A DNA stretch of 60,000 bases from Adiantum capillus-veneris (GCA_014529385.2 CM043968.1:10985648-11045647), one strand, 5' to 3'; counted from the first letter of the stretch, positions 19,946 through 32,299 are shown. The notes: generated by a model from the sequence alone, not told the origin. Numbers and translations: made by a program.

Positions 19946-20960
19946 AGGACTCCCCCCCTTTTCTTAGTTCCCTGATAGGTTGTTTGACTATGATCTTTTG
20001 ATTTTGAAGATTATATTTCTTGTAATGGGATGGAACACTCATTACATCTTTACTCTCTTTCTCGGTTGTTTCTATTTCAGTGGCATATATCTCCTTTAGA
20101 GCTTTCTTCCACTCTTGATATTTCTTCTTTCGCTCAACTCGTGTCATGGATGAATCATCACCCGGTGTTTAGATTTTGATCGAGTTTCCTTTCTCATTTT
20201 TTGTAATTTCTTTGATGTTCCTTGTTTATTGTATGAAAGATATCTACCCGTGATATTGTCTTTGACAAAATCATGTGTTTCTATCTGCATCAAATACTGT
20301 GTTCTACTAGAAATTGATGGCATAGATTTAGATTTCAAGTTTCTTGTGTCTCTTTTTCTTCTATACCATTTCTATCTTCTTGTTTTCTGGTTTGGAAAGT
20401 CAAAAAAATTTTCTTCCCCTTCTTTTAGGAGTAGTTTTGCTCTAACATGTAGCTGAATGTTCTTCTAACTCATCAGTAGCATCATAATAGAGGTATGAGA
20501 AGACTTTTTGAGATTTCATTAAGTCCTTGGGTTCCTGAACTTCACCTTCAATGTCAATCGTCAAAATCATTTGTATGGGAATTATGTCATAACCATCCTC
20601 ATTACAAAATTGAGTAGTCATAGACGTATTCACACACACGCCCATTGTTGCCAAAATTTGGGTCCATTCAAATGGCTCAAACAAATGCTCCGGAAAGGGT
20701 TCATGTATATATGTTTCGTTCATGCAATCCCTTTCTAAAATACATTCATCTCATTTTAAACTCCCGTTTTTTGAGGCTCCACACATCCAAATAGGCGTGT
20801 CTTTGTTTAGCCAAGACGAAAGCTTTGATTCACCTGAAGAGACTGAGTCAAATTCTTGAATGGGTGTTTTCATGACATCTCTATAATTGTGATCTTTCAA
20901 ATTGACCTTTGTGATTGATCCCACTTGCTTCAAATACAGGTAATTGTTTCCCTAATCTTG
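19926..20960 (-). pseudogene. Protease-RT spacer of the gypsy polyprotein
   Basis: Fragments 20933-20751 (ITKVNLKDHNYRDVM), 20723-20442 and 20338-19926 belong to the stretch between protease and RT in this gypsy family. It is low in recognisable motif content and charged, and stops separate the pieces. Confidence 0.5.
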
Positions 20961-21029
20961 AATGAGCTGTACTTGTTGCATGAAATGTGTGATGGGTTTC
21001 TAACCTCAGTCCTATCTTATTGCAGAAGT

Positions 21030-21340
21030 ATGTAGATAATCAGTTCCACGGGAACTAACTATCACTTTTTCAAGTAGTCCTAGGGGTCTTTCTATGTGTC
21101 CATCCACCAAATGTAATTTCATACGAGTTTGTCTAATGGCTGGTTTTCCCTATGATTCCCATACTACTTTTGTGGCTATGGCTATGCCAACTCGATTGTC
21201 CAGTATTCCCATGGTTTCCACATCCTTATATCTCACAGGAAGGGTTGTGTTTCCTTCTTCCCCTCATAGTATTCTTTGACTTTGTTCATTGGGACGGATC
21301 TAATCTCTTTGTTATCCCATTCGTGTTTCAATTTTTCCAA
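21030..21340 (-). pseudogene. Aspartic protease of the gypsy element, active site lost
   Basis: The minus strand reads ETMGILDNRVGIAIATK then a stop, then GKPAIRQTRMKLHLVDGHIE and RPLGLLEKVIV. The layout fits a retropepsin, but the catalytic D(T/S)G is replaced by DNR (Asp codon 21200-21198). Just downstream (20991-21024) lies the 34-bp segment shared with 9260-9293, where the rest of the protease should be. Confidence 0.65.
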
Positions 21341-22182
21341 ATTTTTTGCAATTAGCCTTGTTATCCCCACCTTCTCTAGAGGTTTCTGTAAATCATTCCA
21401 TAAATATGGTCTGATTTTTAAGAGTTCTCCTAAAGTAAGAGTGCATTGAATAGATGTTGTCTACCTCTAGGGTTTGTTCCACTCTTTTTACGTGAGTGGT
21501 TTTACACACTATATATTCGTCTTCGTTGTCTCCTAAGTAAGAGGGTAGTGGTTTAGAGTCATTGGTTTAGACATTCCTGATGCTTCAGATCCGCAGTCCC
21601 CATACATGGATTGGATATCATTGTCCATATCACGAGGTAAATGGTCTAGCCAAAAGTCCTCAATAAGCTCCCATCATTAATCTTGCTTACTTTTTCCCAT
21701 AAATGTCCTGGCCAATCTTCCTCCACAAATGAAAGTCCATCTAAAGCATCTTCACTATTAGGCACTATGAGTTTTGGCTCTTTAGTTTCAAGGTGGGGTT
21801 CCACTACCACTTCAGATTTCTCTTTACTGGTTTCTACCACAAGCTCCTCAGGCTTTGCTATACTCTCAAGCTTGGGTTTTTTGTTTTTCCAGCATCTCTT
21901 GAGTAATACTTACAAAATTTTGATAAGCTTCAAGCTTGAATGTTTCCATATCTGGAGAAGGATAGCTTTTCCATTTGTTTTCCATGTTTTGGCATACTTT
22001 AAGTCTCGCTTGGAAAGCTTCCAAGGTTGCATTGATTGGCTCAAAAAATTTTGTCTACCAAAATTGATCCTCGAGATTTCACTGTGCTTTCCTTGATTTC
22101 ACTTTCCATTCCTTTCAATCTTTCCTAGAATAGTTTCTTGGTTTTTTCCTCAACTTCGTCCTTTTGTTTTTGTTTTCTCATC

Positions 22183-23248
22183 TCATATCTTTGACTTTTT
22201 CTTTTCTTGGTCTTTTGAGAGGGTGCTCTCTGATTCATCTGAGGAGTTATGTTTATTTTTATTAGCTTGGGCTCTAGTGATCACCTTGATTGGAACAATA
22301 GGTTCACTCTCCGATGAGCTACTAGGTGTCACTTGGACTACATTCACTACTGTTTTTCCTTTATTTAAAGGGTTTTTTGGACAATCTTCAGGGAAGTGTC
22401 CTTCTTTTTTGCAACAATTTGTGCAAAAAGCTTCAATTGGCTTAATGTTCTTATCAGGTTTTGGGCATTCATTTTTCCAATGATCATCTGCACCACAGTT
22501 ATGGCAGTTTCTAGTCCTTCGCTTAATCATGGGTCTTACCATAGGAGGTCTAACACCTTGATTAGCTACATAGTACATCAATCTAAGCTCTGGTGTAGCA
22601 TATGTTATAGGTTCTTCCATTGGAGGTGGATGTGAATTATACCACCTCCCTTCTACCATTACTGTAGATGGGTTAGGCTCAACATAAGGTGTAACAGACA
22701 CTAGTGCTTGTTCATCTATGACTCCTTCTGAATGCATGTACTTTACAGGCATTGTATGTACTTTACAGGCACTGCATTATGTTCAGGATATGGAGGTTGT
22801 TGAATCAACACTGGTTGTAGTCTTTCCATACCATTGGTGGTCTTTGGGCTGGGGCCATATTAGGCCAATATCTGTACATGGGTTGTCCTTGTGGCCTCAT
22901 GGGCACATACTGAACATTTCCATTGTACTTCGGTCGATAATAACACTCATTGGTCTTATGGTTGGTCCATTTACCCTCGATTGCACACCATTTTTGTGGC
23001 CTAATCAGTTGTCCATGTTGAGGTATTCCTTGCCCTGGTCCTCTCATAGGTACTTTTTGCATATTATTCATCATTTTGTTCATCCTTTTGAGCATGTCTT
23101 CCATGGATGTAAGTGGTGTTGCGGCAGCTATTCCCACTTCTGCTGGTTTTGGGGATGCTGTTTTCTCACTATGAGTATCCTTAGAGACATCTTCTGCATT
23201 GAAAATATCGCCTTTGTCTCCCAAGTCAATAGTATCTATCTGATACAC
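22183..23248 (-). pseudogene. gag C-terminal region with two zinc knuckles
   Basis: Frame 23248-22805 is a P/M-rich gag linker with TNHKTNECYYRPKY. Frame 22752-22183 has CHNCGADDHWKNEC and CTNCCKKEGHFPEDC, two CCHC-type nucleic-acid-binding knuckles, followed by an S/E-rich tail. In the family this part packages the RNA. Confidence 0.75.
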
Positions 23249-23353
23249 ACTCTTCTAGGGTCATATGCTTCTTGCTATACGATATAGTATGAAGTTCTTT
23301 GTTCAGCAATCCTTCTAGAAACAATGACACTAACCTTTCTTCTTCAAGTTTTT

Positions 23354-24688
23354 CTAGTTTTGGGATCTTGCAATGTATTGCTTCATCCTAGTTGCACAAT
23401 CCCTAACAAACTCACCTTCTTTCTGTTTGAAGCTATAGATTTGAGCTACTGTATTATGTTTGATCCCCGTTTTGGAACATGCAGCTACAAATCCCTGAGC
23501 TAATGTATTAAAATCCATGATTGATCTTGGTGGAATGTTTTGGAACCATGTCAATGATTTTCCTTCTAATGTCATTCCAAATCCCTCAAATTGAGTGTGG
23601 AAATCAAATATGCGTTCTGCTCTTAGCACTCACTTAAAGATTTCTCAGTGGTCATATGGATCCCAAGATCCACTGTATTTTTTGACCCATTTTTGAAAAT
23701 CAGCTGGTCTAAAACGTTTGTTTGGTTCAACTTCAGTTCTTTTGGCAGTTGGTCCTTTCTCAAGTCCTTCAAACCAATCTGTTGTAAATAGTGACTCATG
23801 TAGTCCTGGACTGGCTTTAGTGTCACTCGATTTTCTTCGCGATGAGGTAGGTTTGGGTTTTTTAACATTGCTCCCAAAAGATCACTCGTGGAGTTCCTCT
23901 CTTGGAATATTTTCTGCCAATATCCAATCTCTTATAGAGTAACCTTGCTATTTGATATGTTCTACCTTCTAACGACTCATCATAACAAAGTTATTGTTAT
24001 AACAATTCCTAAAAAGGTAAGTTGGTAGATCTACTAAACCCTTATCTTTTATTTTAAACATATAGATGATTTTCATGGGTGTTAACTACGCTGATTTGGC
24101 ACGAGAAGTCCATAAAAGATCCTTGACATTCCTATCCTCTCAACAATAGACTCAGATCCTAGGATTATCCGTGCTAATCCATTTCAAAGGTTTTAGATGA
24201 ACTTGATCGAATACCTTGAATTATAAAGTCGGTGGACCTTCTTTTGCTGCCATATCCGGAATTATGGTATTCACCTCTAACCCCCATTTGTCTATCACAT
24301 GAGGATTTTCAACTTCTATATACTGAGTTTTGTTTTAATCCATATACATTTTTCCTTGTTTGTTTACCCTGATTTCCTCTTCAAACTTTGTGTCATGGTC
24401 ATCAATGCAAATGGCATACTCTTCATTAGGATCCAGGTAAACCTGATCTCCATGGACATTAGTCTTATAAAAGGTAAGTATGTGCTTATATCGCAATGTC
24501 ATTCCGGTTCTTGAATGAGTCAAATAGGAAGACATTTCAGATGTTGAGTCGGAATAGGTGTCTGAAACTTCTTTAAAGATAGTGTCCAAGTGATCACCTT
24601 GACTCACACTCTCTTCGGTGGATACTCTACTAGCGGCCTCTCCAAATATGCCTTGATTTGCTAGTATACGACTAGATCTAAGGTTCAT
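23354..24688 (-). pseudogene. gag N-terminal and capsid region
   Basis: Frame 24688-24335 begins MNLRSSRILANQG and is the likely start of the polyprotein. Frames 23877-23623 and 23629-23354 give the capsid-like Retrotrans_gag stretch (GMTLEGKSLTWFQNIP, DFNTLAQGFVAACS, KQKEGEFVRDCATRMKQY), joined by a frameshift near 23625. The 400 bp between has no open frame. Confidence 0.65.
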
Positions 24689-25010
24689 ATAGACTGGTTA
24701 AGCCCTTGATAGAGTACTTACCATTGTATTGACTTGTTATTTGTTTTTCCTCTTGACTCAAATGCAATTCCTGTCAAGCTCTCAATCCTTTGCCTGCAAC
24801 CTACTTCCTATGTCAGTTTTAACCAAGTTAGCAATTTTTGAGTGCATCCCACTAAGTGCTTTCCCTTCGAATTATGATGGTGCCAGTAGAGGTGGTAGCG
24901 TTTCACTGTACATATCGTATTAAAAAAAAAACAGTCACTCCCATAGGTCACGACGTTGCATGGGGTGCTTGTAAAGCCAAATGCAATTCTAAATCAAGCT
25001 AAACTTTGTC

Positions 25011-25694
25011 AGGAGGCTACAAATAGAGAATACAAGCTAAGGGTTTTTTATTATAGAAAAACCTAACTAGCCAAAGATGTAATTTTTTCAAAGCTGAAGT
25101 GATGATAGCCACCTACGTACCTTGTACATCATGTATATGAGCTACGAGAGGCTACAAATAGAGAATACAAGCTAAGGGTTTTTTTATTTAAGAAAACCTA
25201 GCTAGGCAAATATGCAATTTTTTTTCAAAGCTGAAGTGATGATAGCCACCTACATACCCTGTACATCATGCGACTACAAGGCCGTTTACAGGAAGTAGAT
25301 CTTTATATTGTAAATCTTCTATCTTGTATGTGACTTAATGAAGCCTAACAAAAAAAGGGACTAACAATACTGACAAGAACAAAAGGGGTGGAAATTATTA
25401 TCATGATAAATGTCTACAAGAGCAACCAGGCAAGCCAAATTTTGGTCATCATCATTGGTTCTACATGAGTTTGGCAACCTGAAGGTGCTAGAGATTCCCA
25501 CCAACCATTCTTGAGACTGAAATGCAAAAAGTTAGCTTGTAAAGCCAAATGCAAGTCCAAATCATGCTAAACTTCAAGAGGCTACAAGCTAAGGGTTTTT
25601 TTATTAAAAAAACCTAGCTAGCTAAAGATGCAATTTTTTCAAAGCTGAAGTGATGATACCCACCTACATACCCCATGCATCATGTATATGAGCT
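25011..25694 (+). repeat. Three copies of an approximately 125-bp repeat
   Basis: Units at about 25011-25145, 25146-25277 and 25573-25694 share AGGCTACAAATAGAGAATAC (shortened in the third), a T-run, AACCTAGCTAG, and GCTGAAGTGATGATA followed by CCACCTAC and a TACATCATGTATATGAGC ending. The third leads straight into the TNP2 exon fragment, so the unit is probably a fragment of that gene's intron. The set recurs at about 39645-40340 in copy 2. Confidence 0.7.
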
Positions 25695-26037
25695 TTGGAG
25701 ACAACTGGACAACGAGTTGTGTGAGTTGTTGTAGATTTGTGAGCTCCAAGGAAATTGAAATAAATGCCATCCCTGTTGCTCAAACACTTGCAATGGAAAT
25801 TGTGTGTGCCATTGAGGATGCATTTCTTCAATTGGTTCTTCTTAGCCATTGAGGATGCATTTCTTCAATCGGTTCTTCTTAGCCAAATCCACCTCTTGGT
25901 TCACGTAGTTGAGAAGATCGCTATATGTGGAGCACTGCATGCACGATGGGTTTCTTTTTAGAGAGGTTTTTAAAGACTCTCAAATATTTTGTGCGGCTAC
26001 CGTCCCAGCCAAAGGCATATATGGCGGAAGGGTGGAT
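25686..26037 (+). pseudogene. TNP2 exon fragment
   Basis: Encodes FVSSKEIEINAIP.AQTLAMEIVCAIED, matching the exon at 34327-34430 of the same block, and continues to ATGGCGGAAGGGTGGATCG, after which the match stops at 26037. Codons for about 14 residues near the IEDAFLQ point are duplicated (25811-25870). Copy 2 equivalent: 40331-40650, without that duplication. Confidence 0.7.
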
Positions 26038-26100
26038 CGTTATTCTCTAGGAAATTGAAGTCCGTCCAAATGTTTGTTTTGACCCAGATCTGGCCACTAG

Positions 26101-27213
26101 GACATTATACGCGTATAATGTCTTTTGGCTTAGAATGACATGAAATTTTGCAAACAGACCTAGAACATCATTTCCAACCCTCCTATGTGTCAAAAGTGGA
26201 ATTTGGCTTTCAAATCTTGGCATGAGACATTATACGTGTATAATGTCTATGTGCTCAAATTTTGACAAAATTTGGTTTGTGAGCTTGCCTTGTGGTGCTT
26301 AACACCCTGGTATGCGCAGATTTCAATTTTGGTCTCTTTCCTTTAGACATCATACATGTATGATGTTTACTGGTCAGAATGAAGTGAATTTCACTCCAGA
26401 GGTTTCTCTGTATACTGGCAACTCACAACAAGTTTCAAAACTGAATTTTGACACTTTTTGTGCAAGTTATGGCCAATTCAAGCCTTTACTTTTTGTATAT
26501 GTGTGTGTGGTCTTTGATTAAAGCTCAAAATTGCTTCAAATTTGATGAAATTTAGCCTATAAGCTTCCTCAATGCTGTAGGTCACAAGGGTACACTCAGC
26601 TGTAACTTTTGACCTCATATCTGGCCTCTTAAGACATCATACGTGTATAATGTCTAGGTGGTCAAAATTTAGTTCTGTTTCTACTAGAGGTGCCCCTTAG
26701 TGTGTACACCAAGAATATGTGATCAAAACAAATTTTAGATGTCATTATTGCTTAAAATCACCACTTTTTGACAAGGAGATCCCCTGAAAAAATAAAATGC
26801 CATTAACTCTCAATCTATAAGCCCAAATGATGCTCAATACAACATGTAGAAGATGGGTATAATGTCAAAAAACTTCATTCTAGCTGCCGGAATCACCCTT
26901 TAGACATCATACGCGTATGATGTCTACTGATAAAATTTTGGACATAATTCATTCACAGGCATCCCCAAGTCTCTAGCAATGGATTTCAAGCACTTCTACC
27001 AATTTTCATGCAAAAATGTGTTCAAAATCTCAAGTTTCTCTTTTTTCTGTTTTCAACACTCCGTCTTTTGTCTTTTGGGTATCCAGAGTTGGTCAAAACT
27101 CTAGTTTCAATGTGTACTTAGGGTAAAACCCCCCTTCTGAACACTCTAGTGCAGTTAGATTTTTAAAATTTGGTCTCCAAATGCCTCTTGAGACATCATA
27201 CATGTATGATGTC
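26101..27213. repeat. Array of six 22-bp palindromes, copy 1
   Basis: Palindromes of the form GACAT(T/C)ATACGCGTAT(A/G)ATGTC lie at 26101-26122, 26226-26247, 26346-26367, 26633-26654, 26903-26924 and 27192-27213. The first and fifth are perfect, the sixth is perfect with a CATG centre, and the others have one or two mismatches. Spacing is about 120 bp, then about 280 bp. There is no coding sequence between them; each is followed within about 15 bp by a TCAAAATTT-like stretch. Confidence 0.85.
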
Positions 27214-28252
27214 CAAGTTTACAGAATTGCAATTTTTGTACAAAGACCTCTTGCACATGCCTTCTTATATGCTTAGCATCAATCAGTTACGCAAAAATAT
27301 CAACAAAAAGTGATTTATTGCATTTCTACTCTCAAAAGTAGACTTTTCAAAGATCATGAATGCAAACAAGCACTTTAGCAAATAAATCAATGATGAATAG
27401 CTCAAGATCAAAATCAAATCACTTACCTAAAGCTACTCCTACACATCATATGGGGTTTTGAATTTATGAGTAGAAAAACGCTTCAATGCCACACATGGAC
27501 TAGCAAACACTTTTATCACCTTGCAAATCACTCGACCACCAACAACTACTCTAATGTACAATTAATACTATCTAGGTGTGAGGTCCCCACCTCGCCGTCT
27601 CCAATGGCGGATCTGATGGTGAACCCGGTGGCCACTAGATCTATTGCGGAAGCAAACAAAATGGTTCAGGGTTCGACTAGCGGACGATCTCTCATCACAA
27701 AGTGAGTCGAGTTCGAGCCTACTAGCAGGGAGATCTAGCTCCACCTCGCAGGGGAAGCGTACTTGAACTATCTAGCAATCCTAAGACCCACTTTCCAAGA
27801 GGAGAGAATTTCCCGAGTGCCTTTTTCCGGATGTTTCAGAGGCACGTACCCTCGAGATTTCACCGCTCTAGGGGCAATGAGTAATTACTAATATCGAGTA
27901 AGCACTATGGGGACAGAGAGTTCCCGACCAATCGGGACCACCCATCTCGTAGGCATTGGCAACCTAAGCCAAGCCCCCACTTTCCACCCCCACACTCACA
28001 CTTCCTTGTGTGACCTAATTACTACCACAAAGGTTGTTCAACATAAAAATTCCTTGTTTTAATTCCGAAGCACATTGTTCGTTAAGACACCTCTTCAACC
28101 AGTATTGCAAACAACACCAAGAGAGTATTCTAGTAAAAATTCTACTCAAACTTATTCATTAAAATTCCAATGTTCTGGAGGTACAACATCCCCCCTCCAA
28201 CGAGAGTTCACTCCTCCCGTTGTCGCCTAGCTGCCCATACAACTAGGTATGT

Positions 28253-28370
28253 CCACCGCATAGAAAGCATGTCATGGACACTCCCACCGCATAGAAAGCA
28301 AGTCGTGGGTTCCCACCGCATAGAAATCAAGTCGTGGGTATCCACCGCATAGAAAGCAAGTCGTGGATTC
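28253..28370 (+). repeat. Minisatellite of four approximately 30-bp units
   Basis: Units starting CCACCGCATAGAAA(G/T)CA(A/T)GTC at 28253, 28284, 28313 and 28342 are spaced 29-31 bp, with a variable GTGGGTTTC-type end. It lies inside the LTR-like insert and has no coding sense. Confidence 0.8.
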
Positions 28371-28630
28371 AAGAGCCCTTAACGAAGAACTCTGCCCCCT
28401 GTGATCAGTAGGGGGGTCAGGACTGATTCAACATTGGAAATAAAATGAACATGTCGAGCTAAATTTTCCCTAGCAGACATTGTTTCCTCTTGCAAACAAC
28501 ATACCCATCAATCATTTCCTTCCTACTTTAGAACTTAATGTACAATGAATTCAATGCCGAGGTTTCCGTCGGATTTCTCCAACATGTTTGGGGATATGTT
28601 CATTCCTAGCTAAACGTGTGCAATGTTAAA

Positions 28631-28801
28631 TTAAACAACTTGAATGAAATTCTGACCTATATCTTCCATTTCCTCGTCGATGGCCCGTGAGATGGCCGGT
28701 ATTTGATCGTCCATGGGAGCTTTTCCTTTTCCATTGTCAATGCTTGTTCCCGCCTCGCGGTCGTGGGCACCACCGAAGCGAGTTCTCTTAACCGGAGCCA
28801 T
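28631..28801 (-). CDS. Small ORF inside the LTR-like insert, 56 aa
   Basis: ATG at 28801 starts MAPVKRTRFGGAHDREAGTS and the frame stays open to TAA at 28631. Its codon composition is GC-richer than the surrounding DNA. GAAGATATAG|GTCAGA near 28660 could be a splice donor, so this may be the first exon of a captured gene or of a gag. No family recognised. Confidence 0.3.
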   Translation of the reverse strand: MAPVKRTRFGGAHDREAGTSIDNGKGKAPMDDQIPAISRAIDEEMEDIGQNFIQVV

Positions 28802-29617
28802 TTTACTCACTACTTTAAGTAATTAGCTTGGAGAACAAACTAAGGTTCGCAAGCTTCATAACAACCCAATAGATAGATTAGCAACATCAATTAATCCCTC
28901 CTATATGAGAGGTCTAGATTTTTCCATATAGCAATCATTATGAATGACACATAATCCTATGGGAACCGGATCTGAAGATAATTACTCGACTTACATGATT
29001 AAGAATAATAGGCTTTCACTAATGGAATTACCAGAGAGATGAATTAAGCATGATTAATCTCTTTCCTAGCAAATAGATGGTGCAGATTCACCTCATGCAT
29101 AGGTGTAAGAAAAGTCAACTCTTAGAGACTTAACGACGGGTTAATTTTCCCTTAATTACATCTTAATGCATAAGAGAAATGAATTTAATTTAGCTACAAT
29201 ATTGATGAGTGACAGAAAGAGTGATTCTCATCAATCTACACAATTACCCGCTTACCGATTAATTAGTATGCTACCTAGAGAGAGAAAATTCTAATAATCA
29301 TGCACTTAATCATTAATTAAGAGTGATGAATGGCTGATAATTCAGCTATGGGATGATGATTACATAATAGAATATGGTTAAGGAGAATTTAGAGAGTAAT
29401 TATAAAGAATTACGACTAGGAATAAGCATAATAGACGAGGAATTTAGATGGTAATGAAAAGGATTTGCAGAAAGCATTAATTAAACCGTGGTTACCGTGA
29501 TTAAGGGCTGATAATCCTCTCAATTCTCTGATCTAATCGAGCTTCTTGAGGCAAGAATTTGACAGCACCTCCCTCCTTGCTTCTTCTTCAAAAGGTGAGT
29601 TCCGGCAGCACCTTCCC

Positions 29618-29682
29618 AGAGTGTGTGTAGGTGTGTGTGTGTGCATTGTGTGTGTGTGAGCATATGTGTGTGTGTGTGTGTG
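29618..29682. repeat. (GT)n microsatellite
   Basis: GT-rich run of about 65 bp with short interruptions, within the LTR-like insert just before the TTTAAATAGG element. Confidence 0.85.
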
Positions 29683-30446
29683 TGCAGGCCTTTAAATAGG
29701 CTCCTACAGGCTGAAAATCGATTTGTGCTGCTATAAGCATCTGAGTGAGCACTCAGTCCTTGCAGTGGCAAGTCCAGTTCCCCTACCCACCAAGTGTCCA
29801 ATTGGTTTAGTTAACTGGTTCTCGCACTTATTTGCAAGCTTGGAAACTTCCCAAAGACTCCCACAAGGCAAGAGGGTGCCCACATAGCCTCGGCCCCCTG
29901 GTACCTCCCTGGACAATTTTATGAAAAATTGGTTTTAGGCTAAAACGGGTCATACGAGTCGGATTTTGACACCGTAAATTGCTATACGGAGCTCGAACTA
30001 AGACGTACTCGACCGAGTACCTGCCATATTTAGCAGCCCTCGGGGTCCGAAAATGCATTCGGGGTACGGGTGCAGTTTTTCGAGACGATCAAAACTAGAC
30101 GGGTAGGGCGACCAAAAACTTTCTATTTTTGGAATTATTTTAATTCACATTTCGAAGCTTTAAAACATTCTGAGCATCATGGCACTGACAAAATATGAAA
30201 AACTGATAAAAATAGTAACTTATTCCATTATGTTCATTTCATGGTACAATGGTGCTCTTTTGATCGGGGTCAGAGACCTTACACTAGCCGTAGACCCTCG
30301 GCAAGACACACGCTTCCTGGCTATCCACTTGATCTTCGAATAACCTCTTCCGGATCCACTTAAAAAAAATACTTTCTTTAGCCAAATGTAAAGCAAGCAA
30401 CCATCACACAAGTATTAGTAGGAATACCTACCTAAATTCTTGTATC

Positions 30447-30462
30447 CCCGGCAACAGTGCCA
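30447..30462 (-). other. tRNA-Asp-type primer-binding site, copy 1
   Basis: The minus strand reads TGGCACTGTTGCCGGGGA directly after an LTR ending AACA. This is one base from the TGGCGCTGTTGCCGGGGA form used by many plant Ty3/gypsy elements. Copy 2 has the same site at about 42313-42330. Confidence 0.7.
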
Positions 30463-30463
30463 A

Positions 30464-31407
30464 TGTTACGCGAGCAAATTACACCACCCGTAAAGTGCAT
30501 GCAACACAATTAGATCAACATAATGTCAATTGAGGACACAAATGACACAATAGGCACACAGAGGAAATCCCTTTAGCTTGTGAGGCTGAGCCCATCCTAC
30601 ACATAGAACACTCTGGAAGTCCAAGTAACCAAAATCTAGAATCTCATTGTTCTCAACTACACCAGGTCCTACCCACATATACACAACTGAAGAAAATCCA
30701 TCAAATCATGATAGAATTGTATGAAACTTAAGGAACACCATCCCCTCACTAGGATACACCTATGCCAAAGCCTCTACACTCAAAATCCTCACTCTAGTCC
30801 CATCTGTAGAAAACACGTATCAAGATAGAGCAGTATTTTGAAACTGTCCAAAAGTAAAATCTATGAGTACCTATGTGTAGCTTATGTTGCCACAATTCTA
30901 ATGACTACTGGCATGCAAAAAACAGACATCATTTGAAACACTTACGACCACAAATAGCTCGCAGGTGTGTCAATGCATGTGGTTCATCTCACGTGGAATG
31001 CTTGGCATTGTCGCGTAGCTCTCCTCGAGCCTACAACAATGGTGCATATGGATCTCCAATGCGCTGAGAGAGCCGGGTGCAGTGTGAGGATGAAGCTCAT
31101 GCTTACTCTCTTTCTCTCTCACAAAGAGTAGACGGTAGAGCTAAACTTCAATTATGATTAAGTGTATTCACAAAAGTGACCTAGGTACCTTATATACTAA
31201 GGCTACCTTAGGTTAACCAAAAATAGAGTTTGAGGGGTCAAATGGCTTGTTATTTACAATCTGGAAGTGCCATTGCACCCTGGATTCTCCAACTAGACTA
31301 CCTACCTATTACAAATGATGTTTATAACCATAATCCTCAGAAATTTATAACTCTCAGAAAATAATGCTTTGTTGAGTTATGTCATCTTGTTCACCCTACG
31401 GTCAACA
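30464..31407 (-). mobile_element. 5' LTR of a minus-strand Ty3/gypsy element, copy 1
   Basis: Read on the minus strand it begins TGTTGACC at 31407, ends GCGTAACA at 30464, and is followed by the primer site. Length 944 bp. It interrupts the older TNP2 gene: the DNA to its right (31408 on) resumes TNP2 coding with YLEPLI and ELEELWRG. The matching 3' LTR and pol are absent; the internal region left of the primer site is short and holds the palindrome array. Confidence 0.7.
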
Positions 31408-31527
31408 TCTACCTCGAGCCCCTAATCTAGGAGTTGGAGGAGTTATGGAGAGGCATCCCTATTGTAGATGTCTCACTTGCAAAGGGGGGGGGAGAGAAGC
31501 CATTGTGAGGGGAATTCTTATGTGGAC
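31408..31527 (+). pseudogene. TNP2 exon segment between LTR and nested CACTA, copy 1
   Basis: Encodes YLEPLI, a stop, then ELEELWRGIPIVDV and, after a G-run, GILMW. This is the TNP2 motif series that precedes the catalytic region. Removing the nested CACTA and one GAC brings the frame directly into MHKYPRLG at 33313, which confirms the insertion point. Confidence 0.7.
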
Positions 31528-32299
31528 CACTACAAGAGGTTGTGTGCTTGTGACATTTTTAGTGACAAAAATAAATTGGGCTTTTATACTCCCCGGTGTC
31601 GCTAAGAGCGTCGCTACAAAAATGTTGCTATGAGCGTCGCTATATGCATCGCTATATAGCAATGCTATATAGCAATGGTTAGAGGCTACCTATAGCGATG
31701 ATCATAGCGATGTTGCAGAGCCTTATATAGCAACGCTTATAGCGATGCCTGAGAGTAAAATTTTTTGGGTGGCAGGGCATTAACCAATTTACAATATTGA
31801 ATGTTTCAATAAGAGAGTAAACCTAAATGAATCTAAGATAAGCTCAGATTCACCTTTGAAAGAAAGTGCAAGGTATAGACCCAAAGTAGTCACCCACAAG
31901 ACAATATACCCATTAACTCCATCATCCATAGGATTGTTTGCAGAATAAAGATACAAAACTGACAAAAGTAAAATGATGAAAGTAAATCAATGACAATTGT
32001 ACACATCATAGGCAAAATCACGTGATTGTTAAGCTTTGAAAATGTAATAGTTACAACACCATTGTCATTATTGAGGAAATATACACAGTTTTCCAATAGT
32101 TATAAAAAGACGTATACACGTCATCTCATTATACATGCTATGACAAAAGAAAGATAATGCTATCTAGCTACGGCTAGATTGATGTCGTCTAATCAGACGT
32201 CTCATCGTGTCCAAGCGGCATATCTGTCGGATTCTGCAAAAGAAAACAATAAGACAACTTTCTGTAAGTATAAACATATAATTTACAAAACAATACAAC

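Larger units (their letters stand above)
13614..24720 (-). mobile_element. Large decayed Ty3/gypsy LTR retrotransposon
   Basis: Reading right to left the order is gag, two zinc knuckles, protease, reverse transcriptase, RNase H, integrase, then a second retropepsin-like domain and a coiled-coil region. Stops and frameshifts break every module. The CACTA element ending at 13613 abuts its 3' side. Its 5' side stops at about 24720-24841 against the duplicated block, with no recognisable LTR or primer site, so both ends are lost or beyond recognition. Confidence 0.8.
27577..30283. mobile_element. 2.7-kb LTR-like insertion in copy 1 only
   Basis: Copy 2 shows the empty site: ACTATCTAGCCGCAG continues where copy 1 is split. 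The insert begins TGTGAGGTC and ends GACCTTACA (imperfect inverted ends, TG..CA). It is flanked by CTAGG and CTAGC, a 5-bp target duplication with one change. It encodes no pol and looks like a solo LTR of a large element. On the minus strand CCTATTTAAAGG near 29690 could be its promoter. Confidence 0.75.

Noticed and set aside
24842-27213. CRISPR-like array from regularly repeated units
   Set aside because: The palindromes are too far apart and the 125-bp units are direct copies of intron-like DNA; the context is eukaryotic transposon DNA.
27600-27740. Possible tRNA-derived SINE (GGTTCGACT and GTTCGAGCC resemble B boxes)
   Set aside because: No A box at the right distance and no cloverleaf; the stretch lies inside the bounded LTR-like insert.
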